Shown here in pieces: positions 53,242 to 61,162 of a stretch of 64,000 bases of DNA; position 1 is the stretch's first letter, and the number at the start of each line of letters is the position of its first letter. The notes below the pieces were generated by a model. It made no database searches. It saw only the letters and a list, made by a program, of their open reading frames with translations, and was not told where the DNA came from. Made by a program: the position numbers and the translations under genes. Origin of the DNA: CAWBFD01 sp963788115 (lineage in GTDB: Bacteria; Actinomycetota; Thermoleophilia; Solirubrobacterales; 70-9); contig CAWBFD010000004.1 in the NCBI GenBank assembly GCA_963788115.1, positions 1,054,001-1,118,000 on the forward strand, in the 5' to 3' direction.

Positions 53242-53967
53242 CTACTGCCCCTCGCCGGTGCAGGTGGGGTCGTCGCCGTTCCCCGCGCACTGCATCAGGT
53301 ATTTGACAAGGGCGGCGAGGTCGTCGGTCGGGATCGTCGTCCCGAATTCCTTCGGCATCGCGTCGGTGAAGCCCTGGGTGATCCGGGCTGACGGATCGAC
53401 GATCGACTCCTCGATCTCGCTCGCGCGCATGCCCGGGAGGGCGTCATCGAGATCGGGGCCGAGGGTGCCCCCGGTGCCGGCCGCCTCCAACGTGTGGCAG
53501 CCGCCGCAGCCGTTGTCGGCGAACACCTGCGCCCCCGGGGGCCCGGGCACCTGGGGCGGCATGATTCCCGGAACCCCCGCCACGCTCCCGACGTAGGCGG
53601 CGACGGCCTCGGCGTCGCTGCCTGTCACCAGGTCCGCGGGCATGTAGACGCTGGCACTCTGGGGTGAGGCTGGGCGCGGGTTGGCGATCTGGCTCTGGAC
53701 CACGCCCTCGACCGTGTCGCTGTCCATGCCCCGGCTACGCGCCTCCGCAAACGCGGCGTCGAGGTCGGGGCCGATGGTCGCCGTGGTCCCCGCCTCGGCG
53801 AGTGAGTGGCAGGTGCCGCACCTTGCCGTGAACAGCTCGCGGCCGCGGTCGAGGTCGGCGTCCTCCTGAAGGTCGCAGCCGCTGAGCGCGACCACACCGG
53901 TGAGCGCGACCGCGGTCATCGCCGGCCAAGCCCAGCCCCGCCGCGGTCCCTTGGTCAGCCCGAGCAC
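53242..53967 (-). CDS. Diheme cytochrome c lipoprotein
   Basis: 241 residues. Lipobox VVALSGC near residue 31. Two c-type heme sites: CGTCHSLAEAG and CGGCHTLEAAG, with distal Met candidates in YMPADLV and AMPKEFG. Anchored on the outer face of the membrane; a probable electron carrier to an oxidase. The two domains are similar to each other. Convergent with the USP-like gene; divergent from the CBS gene. Confidence 0.88.
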   Translation of the reverse strand: MLGLTKGPRRGWAWPAMTAVALTGVVALSGCDLQEDADLDRGRELFTARCGTCHSLAEAGTTATIGPDLDAAFAEARSRGMDSDTVEGVVQSQIANPRPASPQSASVYMPADLVTGSDAEAVAAYVGSVAGVPGIMPPQVPGPPGAQVFADNGCGGCHTLEAAGTGGTLGPDLDDALPGMRASEIEESIVDPSARITQGFTDAMPKEFGTTIPTDDLAALVKYLMQCAGNGDDPTCTGEGQ

Positions 53968-54154
53968 GGCCGGGATCCTATCTGTCGCGAACGCCGCTCC
54001 CGCCCGCCTGGATCACGGCTACGGGGAGGTTGCGCGACTCCACCGACGCGCTGGAATCCGGCGTCCGACTCGGCTAAGGTTGCGACGATCAGCACTAGGC
54101 GGCTCCCAGGTCGCCGCGGTCCGGTCCAGTGCAGTCGAGCGTGAAGGGCGGTCG

Positions 54155-54577
54155 ATGGAAGTTCGAGACGGCATGTCGAACGTGATCCTGACGTTGGGTC
54201 CCGGACATACCCTGCGCCAGGCCGCGCAGCGGATGACCGAGAAGGGCGTCGGGGCCGCGGTGGTCATCGACGAGAGCGAGTTTGCCCCCAAGATCGTCAG
54301 CGAGCGCGATGTCCTCAACTCGCTCGGCCGCGGCGAGGATCCCGACACCGAGCGCGTCGGCGATCACATGAGCGACACGGTCATCGCCGCCTCGCCCGGC
54401 TGGAGCCTCGAGCGTGCGGCCGTGGAGATGTCGCGCCGCCACATCCGGCACCTCGTGGTCGTCGACGGCGGCCAGCTCGTGGGCATCCTCTCGATCCGCG
54501 ACATCGTTCGCTGCTGGACCTCGGAGGGCGCCACCTCGGGCATGACCCCGCCGGATGCGGAGCAGACGCCCGCCTAG
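54155..54577 (+). CDS. Tandem CBS domain protein
   Basis: 140 residues: two CBS units, MSNVILTLGPGHTLRQAAQR with GVGAAVVIDESEFAPKIVSE, and MSDTVIAASPGWSLERAAVE with HIRHLVVVDGGQLVGILSIR. CBS pairs bind adenosine nucleotides; free-standing ones often regulate enzymes or transporters. ATG 54155. Confidence 0.85.
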   Translation: MEVRDGMSNVILTLGPGHTLRQAAQRMTEKGVGAAVVIDESEFAPKIVSERDVLNSLGRGEDPDTERVGDHMSDTVIAASPGWSLERAAVEMSRRHIRHLVVVDGGQLVGILSIRDIVRCWTSEGATSGMTPPDAEQTPA

Positions 54578-54659
54578 CGGCGCCCCTCGCCACGCCTCCG
54601 GCGAGTGCGCAGTTGGGTACCCATACGGTCCCCAATCGCACACTCGATCGCGAGCGCGT

Positions 54660-54950
54660 CTAGGAGGGGGGGACGCGGCGAGCCGCCGCGCGCAGCGGGG
54701 TCGCCGGGATCGCCGCCGTGGTCACCGACTGACGGCGGGGCAGGCGGGCCAGGTCAGCGCGGGTATCGGCGATCCAGCCGCGCAGGGCCAGCAGAAAGAC
54801 GATCGCCCCACAGGCCGCCCACACCCAGCCCATGAAGGTGCCAGCCACAAGCAGCCCGATCCCGAAGGCGACCAGCACCGGCTTCCACGACGGCTCCGGC
54901 AGGTAGATGAGCTCGGTCGGCTCGGGGATGCCTGTCGGCTCGGCGGCCAT
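54660..54950 (-). CDS. Cytochrome oxidase subunit IV-like membrane protein
   Basis: 96 residues: LPEPSWKPVLVAFGIGLLVA and GWVWAACGAIVFLLALRGWI form two helices joined by a tight turn, as in small actinobacterial oxidase subunit IV-like proteins. The tail is Arg/Ala/Pro-rich. Its ATG overlaps the stop of the 36-residue peptide gene (TGATG). Last gene of the second oxidase-like operon. Confidence 0.6.
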   Translation of the reverse strand: MAAEPTGIPEPTELIYLPEPSWKPVLVAFGIGLLVAGTFMGWVWAACGAIVFLLALRGWIADTRADLARLPRRQSVTTAAIPATPLRAAARRVPPS

Positions 54951-55060
54951 CAGCCGATATACAGCATCGCCGCGAAGAAGGTGAGGCCGAGCATCCCGAT
55001 CCCGATCGCGGCCGCGGCCAGCCCCGACCTCAGGTTTGCCGATGCGCGCCGCCGGTCCAT
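54950..55060 (-). CDS. 36-residue membrane peptide
   Basis: MDRRRASANLRSGLAAAAIG followed by IGMLGLTFFAAMLYIG: a basic N-terminus and one membrane helix of about 24 residues. ATG at 55060, TGA shares a base with the next ATG. Size and position suggest a small accessory oxidase subunit, often missed by gene callers. Confidence 0.6.
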   Translation of the reverse strand: MDRRRASANLRSGLAAAAIGIGMLGLTFFAAMLYIG

Positions 55061-55176
55061 CGCCGAGGTTCTATCAGAGGGCTTCCCGCGAACACACCCG
55101 CGATGGTCGACTTATGCCCATATCGTGAGCGAACCTCGACCATCGCTCGGGGGTGCGCCGAGGGCGGGGGCTGGCG

Positions 55177-56148
55177 TCAGAGCGCTGCGTCCAGCGCCAT
55201 CGCCACGAACAGCGCCGCGAGGTAGGCGAGCGAGGCGAGGTAGAGCTGGAGCGCCGCCCGGCGCGAGGGCGCCAGCCAGAGCCGGACGGCCAGGGCGACG
55301 AAGCCGGCTCCGAGCGCCAGCGCCGCCGCCAGATAGGCGGCCCCGAGCACGCCGGTCGCGAACGGCAGCGCCGTGATCGCGACCAGCAGCAACGAGTAGG
55401 CGAGGATCAGGCGCCGGGTGGCGCCCTCGCCCCGCACCACCGGCATCATCGGGACCCCGGTCCGGGCGTACTGGTCCTTGATCAGCAGCGCCAGCGCCCA
55501 GAAGTGGGGGGGCGTCCAGAAGAAGACGATCGCGAACGGCAGCAGCGCCTCGAGACTGAGGCCGCCGGTGGCCGCGGCCCAGCCGACAAGCGGCGGCACC
55601 GCCCCGGCGGCGCCGCCGATGACGATGTTCTGCGGGGTCGCCGGCTTGAGCCAGACGGTGTAGACCACGGCGTAGCCGAGGAGGCCGGCGAGCGCGAGCG
55701 CCGCGGCGAGCGCGTTCACCGTCAGGGCGAGCTGCACCCCGGCGGCAGCCCCGAGCGCGATCCCGAACACCAACCCGTGCCACGGCTCGATGCGGCCGGA
55801 GGCAAGCGGACGCCCCCGGGTGCGGGCCATGCGCGCGTCGCGCTCGCGGTCGAGGTAGTGATTGATGGCCCCGGCGCCGCCGGCGGCGAGATAACCCCCG
55901 AGCATGGTCCAGAGGATCACGGACAGGGCCGGGCCCGACGGATCGGCGACGTACATCGTCGCCACCGTCGTCAGCAGCAGGAGGGCGATGATCCGTGGCT
56001 TGGTCAGTGAGACGTAGTCGCGAACCACGGCGAGCGCGGACGAGCGGCGACGCCCGTCCACCCGCAGCGGCCCGCGGGCCGTCGGAGCGCCGGCGTGGTC
56101 GACGGGGGCGCCGTCGACGGGGTGTGTGGTGGTGGTCGCGCTCTCCAT
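55177..56148 (-). CDS. ctaB: Heme O synthase (protoheme IX farnesyltransferase)
   Basis: 323 residues with about eight helices. UbiA-family prenyl-binding motifs NHYLDRERDARMARTRGRPL (first Asp-rich) and FFWTPPHFWALALLIKDQYA (the conserved second site). Converts heme B to heme O. It follows ctaA with a 170-bp gap holding a hairpin. Confidence 0.93.
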   Translation of the reverse strand: MESATTTTHPVDGAPVDHAGAPTARGPLRVDGRRRSSALAVVRDYVSLTKPRIIALLLLTTVATMYVADPSGPALSVILWTMLGGYLAAGGAGAINHYLDRERDARMARTRGRPLASGRIEPWHGLVFGIALGAAAGVQLALTVNALAAALALAGLLGYAVVYTVWLKPATPQNIVIGGAAGAVPPLVGWAAATGGLSLEALLPFAIVFFWTPPHFWALALLIKDQYARTGVPMMPVVRGEGATRRLILAYSLLLVAITALPFATGVLGAAYLAAALALGAGFVALAVRLWLAPSRRAALQLYLASLAYLAALFVAMALDAAL

Positions 56149-56227
56149 GTGGGTCTAGTGCTCTCCGTCGCAGGTTCGCTCGTGGCTTGGCGTGCGAAGG
56201 TCGAGACTGGCAAGGACGCAGCGAGCG

Positions 56228-56251
56228 TCGCGTACTTGAAAAGTACGCGAG
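56228..56251. other. Perfect hairpin between ctaA and ctaB
   Basis: Arms tcgcgtactt/aagtacgcga (10 bp) around gaa, in the 170-bp gap 56149-56318, which is otherwise rich in gcgag repeats. It may process or attenuate the transcript. Confidence 0.5.
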
Positions 56252-56318
56252 CGAGCGAGTGCGCAGCCAGGCGAAGACTTGCAGCCGCCAAACGCGAGCG
56301 TACTTGCGGCGGCGAGCA

Positions 56319-57338
56319 CTATGCCTCCGCCGTCCGGGTCGTCGCGGGCGACGGCTCGAGCCGCTCGCGGACGCTGAGCGACGCAGGAAGCAGGCTAGAG
56401 GCAGCCTGGACCACGGTCCACCAGAGCAGCGTCCCCAGCGCCAAGTGGCCCATGATCAGACCCGGGTGCTTGCCGAGCCAGACGTTGAGCGCGCCGAGCA
56501 GGATCTGCGCGAGCAGCAGCCCCGCGGCGAGATAGAAGGAGCGGGCGCGGACTCCCTCGCGGAGCGCAACCGCACCCATCGCCAGCACCGAGATCGCGGC
56601 GAGATACATGAACAAGCGGTGGGTGAGGTGGATGTCGACCAGGCGCCCGGTCCCGAACGGCATGAACTGGTCGAGGCAGGTGGGGAACTGCTCGCCGCAT
56701 GCGAGGTGTGCGCCGAGCACCGGCTCGTTCGCCGTGCCCTCGCCCTCGGTGCCGGCGACGACCCCGCCGGCCACGATCGTGCACAGCACCAGCGCGGTCG
56801 AGGTGACGGCGAGGATCCGCAGCGCCCGTGAGGAAGGGACCGCGGGCTGCTCGGGCCGTGCCAGCCGTCGCAGGGCCACCAGCAGCCCGAGGAGCAGCAT
56901 GGCAAGCCCCAGGTGCGCGGCCACCAGCGCCTCGTGCAGGTTGTTCTCGACGGCGACGCCGCCGAGCCCGGCCTGGACCAGCACCAGGACACCTGCGGCG
57001 AGCGTGCCGCGCACAAGCCAGCGGTAAGCCCGCAGGTGGCGCCAGGCCTGCCAGGCCATTGCGAGGATCAGCACGGCGACGACGGTGGCCGCGATCCGGT
57101 GGCTGAACTCGACGATCGCATTCGCGTCGGCGTTCGGAACCAGGCCTCCCTCGCAGAGGGGCCAGCCATGCGTGCCGCTCCCGGCGGCGCCGCAGCCAAG
57201 TCCCGAGTCGCTGACCCTGACGGCCCCGCCGATCAGGATCAGCACGAAGGTGGCGACGATCGTCGCGCCCACGAGGCGCCGAAAGCGGGCGAGCTCGTCC
57301 GCTTCGCCACGAGGGGCGACTCCTTGACCACCGGGCAT
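56319..57338 (-). CDS. ctaA: Heme A synthase
   Basis: 339 residues, eight helices. The conserved heme histidines are in EFSHRIAATV, NLHEALVAAHLGLA, LTHRLFMYL and GHLALGTLL; both cysteine pairs in extracellular loops are seen (GLGC ... WPLC and HLACGEQFPTC). It oxidises heme O to heme A. All functional residues are intact, unlike the neighbouring oxidase-like subunits. ATG 57338, 6 bp after the preceding gene. Confidence 0.93.
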   Translation of the reverse strand: MPGGQGVAPRGEADELARFRRLVGATIVATFVLILIGGAVRVSDSGLGCGAAGSGTHGWPLCEGGLVPNADANAIVEFSHRIAATVVAVLILAMAWQAWRHLRAYRWLVRGTLAAGVLVLVQAGLGGVAVENNLHEALVAAHLGLAMLLLGLLVALRRLARPEQPAVPSSRALRILAVTSTALVLCTIVAGGVVAGTEGEGTANEPVLGAHLACGEQFPTCLDQFMPFGTGRLVDIHLTHRLFMYLAAISVLAMGAVALREGVRARSFYLAAGLLLAQILLGALNVWLGKHPGLIMGHLALGTLLWWTVVQAASSLLPASLSVRERLEPSPATTRTAEA

Positions 57339-57343
57339 CGGCG

Positions 57344-59092
57344 TCAGGATACGGATTGACCCTCGTCGTCGGACGACGCGCCCGGGGCCTCGGCGGGTGT
57401 CTCCACCGGCTCCTGAGGCCGCTCTCGACGCGGCGCCTCGGGGCCCCTCCAGCCCTCCGTCCGGCGGCGCACCGCCTCGCGGATATCGAGCACGGGCTCC
57501 GTGCTCCGGACGTCGGGGACCGCGTCGAAGTTGTGCGGCGGGGGTGGCGACAGCGCGAACCACTCGAGCGCGGTCCCGCCCCAGGGATCGTGACCGGCGA
57601 GGGGGCCGTGGCGGTAGCCCCATGCGAGCGCTCCCAGCTCGAGCAGGATGCCTGCGGCGAGCACGAACGCGCCGATCGAGGCGATCAGGTTGAAGGTGGA
57701 GAGGTCGGCGCCCTCGTAGTACCGGTAGACGTCGACCGGCTGGCCGGCGAGCCCCGCCAGGAACATGGGGATCGCGTAGAGCTGAACTCCCGCGATGATC
57801 GTGGCCAGCGCGATCTTGCTGAGGGCCTCGGGGACGATTCGCCCGGTCATCTTCGGCAGCCAGTAGTGAAGCGCGGCGAATCCGCCGAGCACCGCCCCGC
57901 CGACCAGCACGTAGAGCGTCGCGGCCTGGGAGGCGGTCGTGTGGTCGAGCTGCCAACCGACGGGGATCACCGAGACGGCGAGCTCGGCGGCGAGGCCGAA
58001 GACCATGGTCGAGATCGCCGCCAGGGCGAAGAGCATCGGGGCCCTGAGGCTGATTGCCCCGCGCCAGAGGGTCGAGATCCAGACGAACAGGAGGACCCCG
58101 ACCGGGATCACCAAGGCGAGCGCCATGGTCATCGCCAGGTAGCCAAAGCCGGTGTTCAGCGGAGCGAAGTACATGTTCTGCATCCATGCCAGCAGGCCGA
58201 GGGGGGCGATCGCGATCAGCGATGCAACCACGGCGCGATGGCTGAAGATCGGTCTCCGCGCGAGCGTCGGGAGGATCTCGGAGATCGCGCCCGAGGCGAA
58301 CAGGAGCACGATCAGGTAGACCCCGGTCATGTAGATGTACGCGAGATGCTCGTAGAGCAGCGGGGCGCCGCCCTCGCCGGAGTCATAGAAGACGCCGTCG
58401 AAGTGGCGGTCGACCATCAGCATCCCGAGTGCCGCCAGCATCACGGGGCCGACCACCAGCAGCACGTAGGCGATGACGGTGCCGGCCCACGAGAACAGGG
58501 GCATCCGCCGCCACGCGAGCCCGGGCGCCCGCATGTTGCGGACGGTGGCGACGAGGTTGATCGCGAAGCAGATGAAGCCGAGGGTGGCGAGGCCCGTGCC
58601 GGCGATCCACGCGTCGACCCCGCGGCTGGGGGTGAACGCGGTTTCGGAGAGCGGCGCGAGCGCGAGCACCCCCCCGTCCGGTGGGGTGTAGAGGAAGCTC
58701 AGATAGATCGCGGCGCCGCCGAGGATGTAGAGCCAGGCCGACAGCAGGTTGAGGCGCGGCAGTGCCACCCCGCGCGCGCCGATCTGAAGCGGCACGACGT
58801 AGCCGATCACGCCGAGCGCCAGCGGCACCGCGAACAGGACGGCGAAGGTGACGCCGGCCGACGACAGCAGGCGGGCGAAGATCTCAGGGCTGATCATCGT
58901 GTTGTCGGGGACGATCAGCTGCACCCGCATCAGCACGAACTCGGTGACCGCAACGACGAGGAACGTCGCCGCCGCCCCCAGGTAGAGCAGGGCGACCGAC
59001 TTGTGGTCGGCGCCCGTGGCGCGCTCGATCCAGGCCGGGCGGGTTGCGGGGAGGCCGCGGGTGACGATCTCCGGCCGGGCGAGCGGGCTCAC
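57344..59092 (-). CDS. Oxidase-like subunit I lacking all heme and CuB ligands
   Basis: 582 residues; aligns without gaps over long stretches with the CoxA at 11781. Shared: ADHKSVALLYLG, VVPLQIGARGVALPRLNLLS, MRAPGLAWRRMPLFSWAG, ISEILPTLARRPIFS, YWLPKMTGR and SPPPPHNFDAVP. Ligand positions changed: heme a His to Ala (LLSSAGVTF); CuB His to Thr (IYMTGVY) and His-His to Gln-Asn (AWMQNMYF); heme a3 His to Ala and heme a His to Leu (QAATLYVLV). The frame is clean and about 12 helices are kept. GTG 59092 overlaps the subunit II-like stop (GTGA). It cannot work as a normal oxidase; the role is unknown. Confidence 0.88.
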   Translation of the reverse strand: MSPLARPEIVTRGLPATRPAWIERATGADHKSVALLYLGAAATFLVVAVTEFVLMRVQLIVPDNTMISPEIFARLLSSAGVTFAVLFAVPLALGVIGYVVPLQIGARGVALPRLNLLSAWLYILGGAAIYLSFLYTPPDGGVLALAPLSETAFTPSRGVDAWIAGTGLATLGFICFAINLVATVRNMRAPGLAWRRMPLFSWAGTVIAYVLLVVGPVMLAALGMLMVDRHFDGVFYDSGEGGAPLLYEHLAYIYMTGVYLIVLLFASGAISEILPTLARRPIFSHRAVVASLIAIAPLGLLAWMQNMYFAPLNTGFGYLAMTMALALVIPVGVLLFVWISTLWRGAISLRAPMLFALAAISTMVFGLAAELAVSVIPVGWQLDHTTASQAATLYVLVGGAVLGGFAALHYWLPKMTGRIVPEALSKIALATIIAGVQLYAIPMFLAGLAGQPVDVYRYYEGADLSTFNLIASIGAFVLAAGILLELGALAWGYRHGPLAGHDPWGGTALEWFALSPPPPHNFDAVPDVRSTEPVLDIREAVRRRTEGWRGPEAPRRERPQEPVETPAEAPGASSDDEGQSVS

Positions 59093-59925
59093 TGGGCCTC
59101 TCCCGTCGGCGCGGTGCCCGCCTCGACCTGCTCCTGGACGGCTTCTTGCGCCTCGCGGAGCTCTCGCTCGAGCTGCTCGAGGTAGCTCTGGTAGGCGTCG
59201 GCGCTCACGACCCGTACCCAGGCCCGCATCGCCGGGAAGTTGGTGCCGGAGAAGGTGGTGGAGGCCCCCTCGAAGACGCCCTCCTCGTCCGCCCTCAGCC
59301 AGGTCTGCGAGACGTCGCCCGGCACCGCCTGGACCTGCCCGCCGAGGCTGGGGATCCACCACGTGTGCATGACGTCGGTCGAGGTCACGTTGAGGATCAC
59401 CGTGGTGTCGACCGGGAGGACCAGCTCGCTGTACGAGAACCGAGGCGAGACGCTTGGGTCGTGGCCGGGATACTCGAACCGCCACAGCCACTGCTGACCG
59501 ATCACGTCGATCACGACCGGGCCGCGCGGCTCGGCGATCTCTTCCTCGGTGGCCGGGACCGGAGGGGCATCGCCACCCAGGCCGACCTGCGCGTACCGAG
59601 CGTTGCCCGCGGAGAGGCCCTCGGGCCCGCTCGGCTCGACGCTCCTGGTCTCCGACGTCATCACGATGCCGAAGACGAGGACCGCGACGGCGAGCAGCCC
59701 GAAGCCCGCCGCGGCCCGCGCGACCACCCCGCGCCCGGCCGCCTCGCGCACCGCGACCCGATCCCGACCCGCGCGGAACCGCATGACCGCCGCAAACAGC
59801 GCCACGTGCACCGCGACGACCGCGAGCACGGCGATGACGAGCATCACCCAGTACGCGGTGGACATGTCCTCGGCATTGGGCGAGTGGGGCGCCTCGGGGC
59901 CGAGCACGGAGGCCTCGGCGGGCGC
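59089..59925 (-). CDS. Oxidase-like subunit II with most CuA ligands lost
   Basis: Two membrane helices (STAYWVMLVIAVLAVVAVHV; VVARAAAGFGLLAVAVLVFG) and a cupredoxin domain (GQQWLWRFEYPGHDP, VMHTWWIPSLGGQVQAVPGD). CuA site: first His kept (VMHTWW), Met kept (FPAM), but Cys-Cys-His became Ser-Ser-Phe (GASTTFSGTNFPAM). The N-terminus EAPHSPNAEDMSTAYW is family-typical. I set the 5' end near 59925 because a matching signal peptide lies upstream in another frame; the start is uncertain (GTG near 59913, ATG 59865 or a frameshifted ATG 60022). Confidence 0.7.
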   Translation of the reverse strand, partial: APAEASVLGPEAPHSPNAEDMSTAYWVMLVIAVLAVVAVHVALFAAVMRFRAGRDRVAVREAAGRGVVARAAAGFGLLAVAVLVFGIVMTSETRSVEPSGPEGLSAGNARYAQVGLGGDAPPVPATEEEIAEPRGPVVIDVIGQQWLWRFEYPGHDPSVSPRFSYSELVLPVDTTVILNVTSTDVMHTWWIPSLGGQVQAVPGDVSQTWLRADEEGVFEGASTTFSGTNFPAMRAWVRVVSADAYQSYLEQLERELREAQEAVQEQVEAGTAPTGEAQ

Positions 59926-60022
59926 GGCGACGGACCAGCGCGACCGCCGCGGCGGACACCAGGGCCCAGCGGATCGAGCGAGGGCAGAGCGCGCGCAGCG
60001 GCTTATCCGACGGAGGCCCCAA
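59926..60022 (-). other. Out-of-frame signal-peptide-like segment of the subunit II-like gene
   Basis: From ATG 60022 the minus strand reads MGPPSDKPLRALCPRSIRW then ALVSAAAVALV, a good signal peptide; one base removed near 59935 would join it to AAPAEASVLG. Either a real frameshift or a sequencing error. Confidence 0.5.
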
Positions 60023-60092
60023 GGCGCGAGCATTCTAATCACGGTGCTGGCACCTCAGGCCGATCCGGGATTCGCCATAAACTCGCCGCTCC

Positions 60093-61118
60093 TTGCGCCG
60101 GCTGGTTGGATCGAGTGGCGGAACCGCGCTGGGCACCGCGGTGCGCGCCGCAGCCGTGATCGGCCTCGCGGCGGCCGTGGTCGTGCCGCTGGTGCGCCGG
60201 CGCTACCGGATCCCGCCGGCGGTGACGATCGCATCGGTGGCTGCCGGACCCGTCGCGCTGGCCGTGCTGACCCCGCGGACGAAGGCCCGGGATGCGGGCA
60301 TGTTCGGCCTTCAGATGTGGGCGTTCACGATGGTCCACGAGCTCCCCTATGACGACCCCGAGAAGCTGCGAGCGCGCCTGCGCGTGCACTACCCGATCCA
60401 CGTCGACCGCGTCATCGGGGGCGGCGAGCTCCCCGGAATGCGCCTGCAGCGCCTCCTGTCACGGCCCGGTCAGGTGGCGATGCATGACCGCGTGCTGACG
60501 GTCGTCCACTGGGCCTGGTTCTTCCAACCCCACCTGGCTCTGCTTTACGTGCTGGTTCGCCATGAGGACGGCTTCGCGCGCGCCGCCCGCCAGATGGCGG
60601 CCACCTTCGACCTCGGCTGCCTCCTTTACTTCCTCGCGCCCACCGCCCCGCCCTGGTGGGCGGCGGAGCAGGGGTACCTGGACGGAGAGCTCGAGCGGAA
60701 GGCCGCCGAGATCGCATCCGCCGATTCGGCCGGGGTCGAGCCGTCCGGCGAGCTTCCCCCCGCCGTGCGGCGGATCATGGTTGACGTGGGGGAGCGATTC
60801 TGGGGGCGCGCGTGGCCGACGCTCTATGACTCGCTGGGGGGCAATCCCTGGGCGGCGATGCCCTCGCTCCACTTCGCAACCTCTCTGATGGCCGCGATCC
60901 TGCTCGCCGAGAGCGAGCCCGCGGCCGGCTGGGTCGGCTGGGGCTACGCGATCACCCTCGGCTTCGCCCTGGTCTATCTCGGCGAGCACTATGTGACCGA
61001 CCTGGTCGCCGGCGCCGCCTTGGTCGCCGCCGTCCGTCGCGGGGAGCCGGTGGTCGAGCCGCTGGCGTTGCGGGCGAGCGAGGCGGTCCAGCGGCTGGAG
61101 CAGCTTGCCAACGGGTAG
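60093..61118 (+). CDS. PAP2-type phosphatase/transferase (inositolphosphotransferase-like)
   Basis: 341 residues, several membrane helices. The PAP2 motifs are MPSLHFATSLMAA (Ser-Leu-His) near residue 255 and YLGEHYVTDLVAG (the last His and Asp), as in Aur1/IPC-synthase-like proteins. It probably acts on a lipid phosphate or moves a phospho-head group at the membrane. TTG 60093 start. Followed after 44 bp by the flippase-like gene. Confidence 0.8.
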   Translation: MRRLVGSSGGTALGTAVRAAAVIGLAAAVVVPLVRRRYRIPPAVTIASVAAGPVALAVLTPRTKARDAGMFGLQMWAFTMVHELPYDDPEKLRARLRVHYPIHVDRVIGGGELPGMRLQRLLSRPGQVAMHDRVLTVVHWAWFFQPHLALLYVLVRHEDGFARAARQMAATFDLGCLLYFLAPTAPPWWAAEQGYLDGELERKAAEIASADSAGVEPSGELPPAVRRIMVDVGERFWGRAWPTLYDSLGGNPWAAMPSLHFATSLMAAILLAESEPAAGWVGWGYAITLGFALVYLGEHYVTDLVAGAALVAAVRRGEPVVEPLALRASEAVQRLEQLANG

Positions 61119-61162
61119 CCCCCGGCGAAAGCGGGTAGGCGGCCTGCGAGGATAAGACACCA

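Noticed and set aside
57344..59092. Assignment of the ligand-free subunit I as a quinol oxidase or NO reductase
   Set aside because: Those families keep the heme and metal histidines; here all six positions are substituted.
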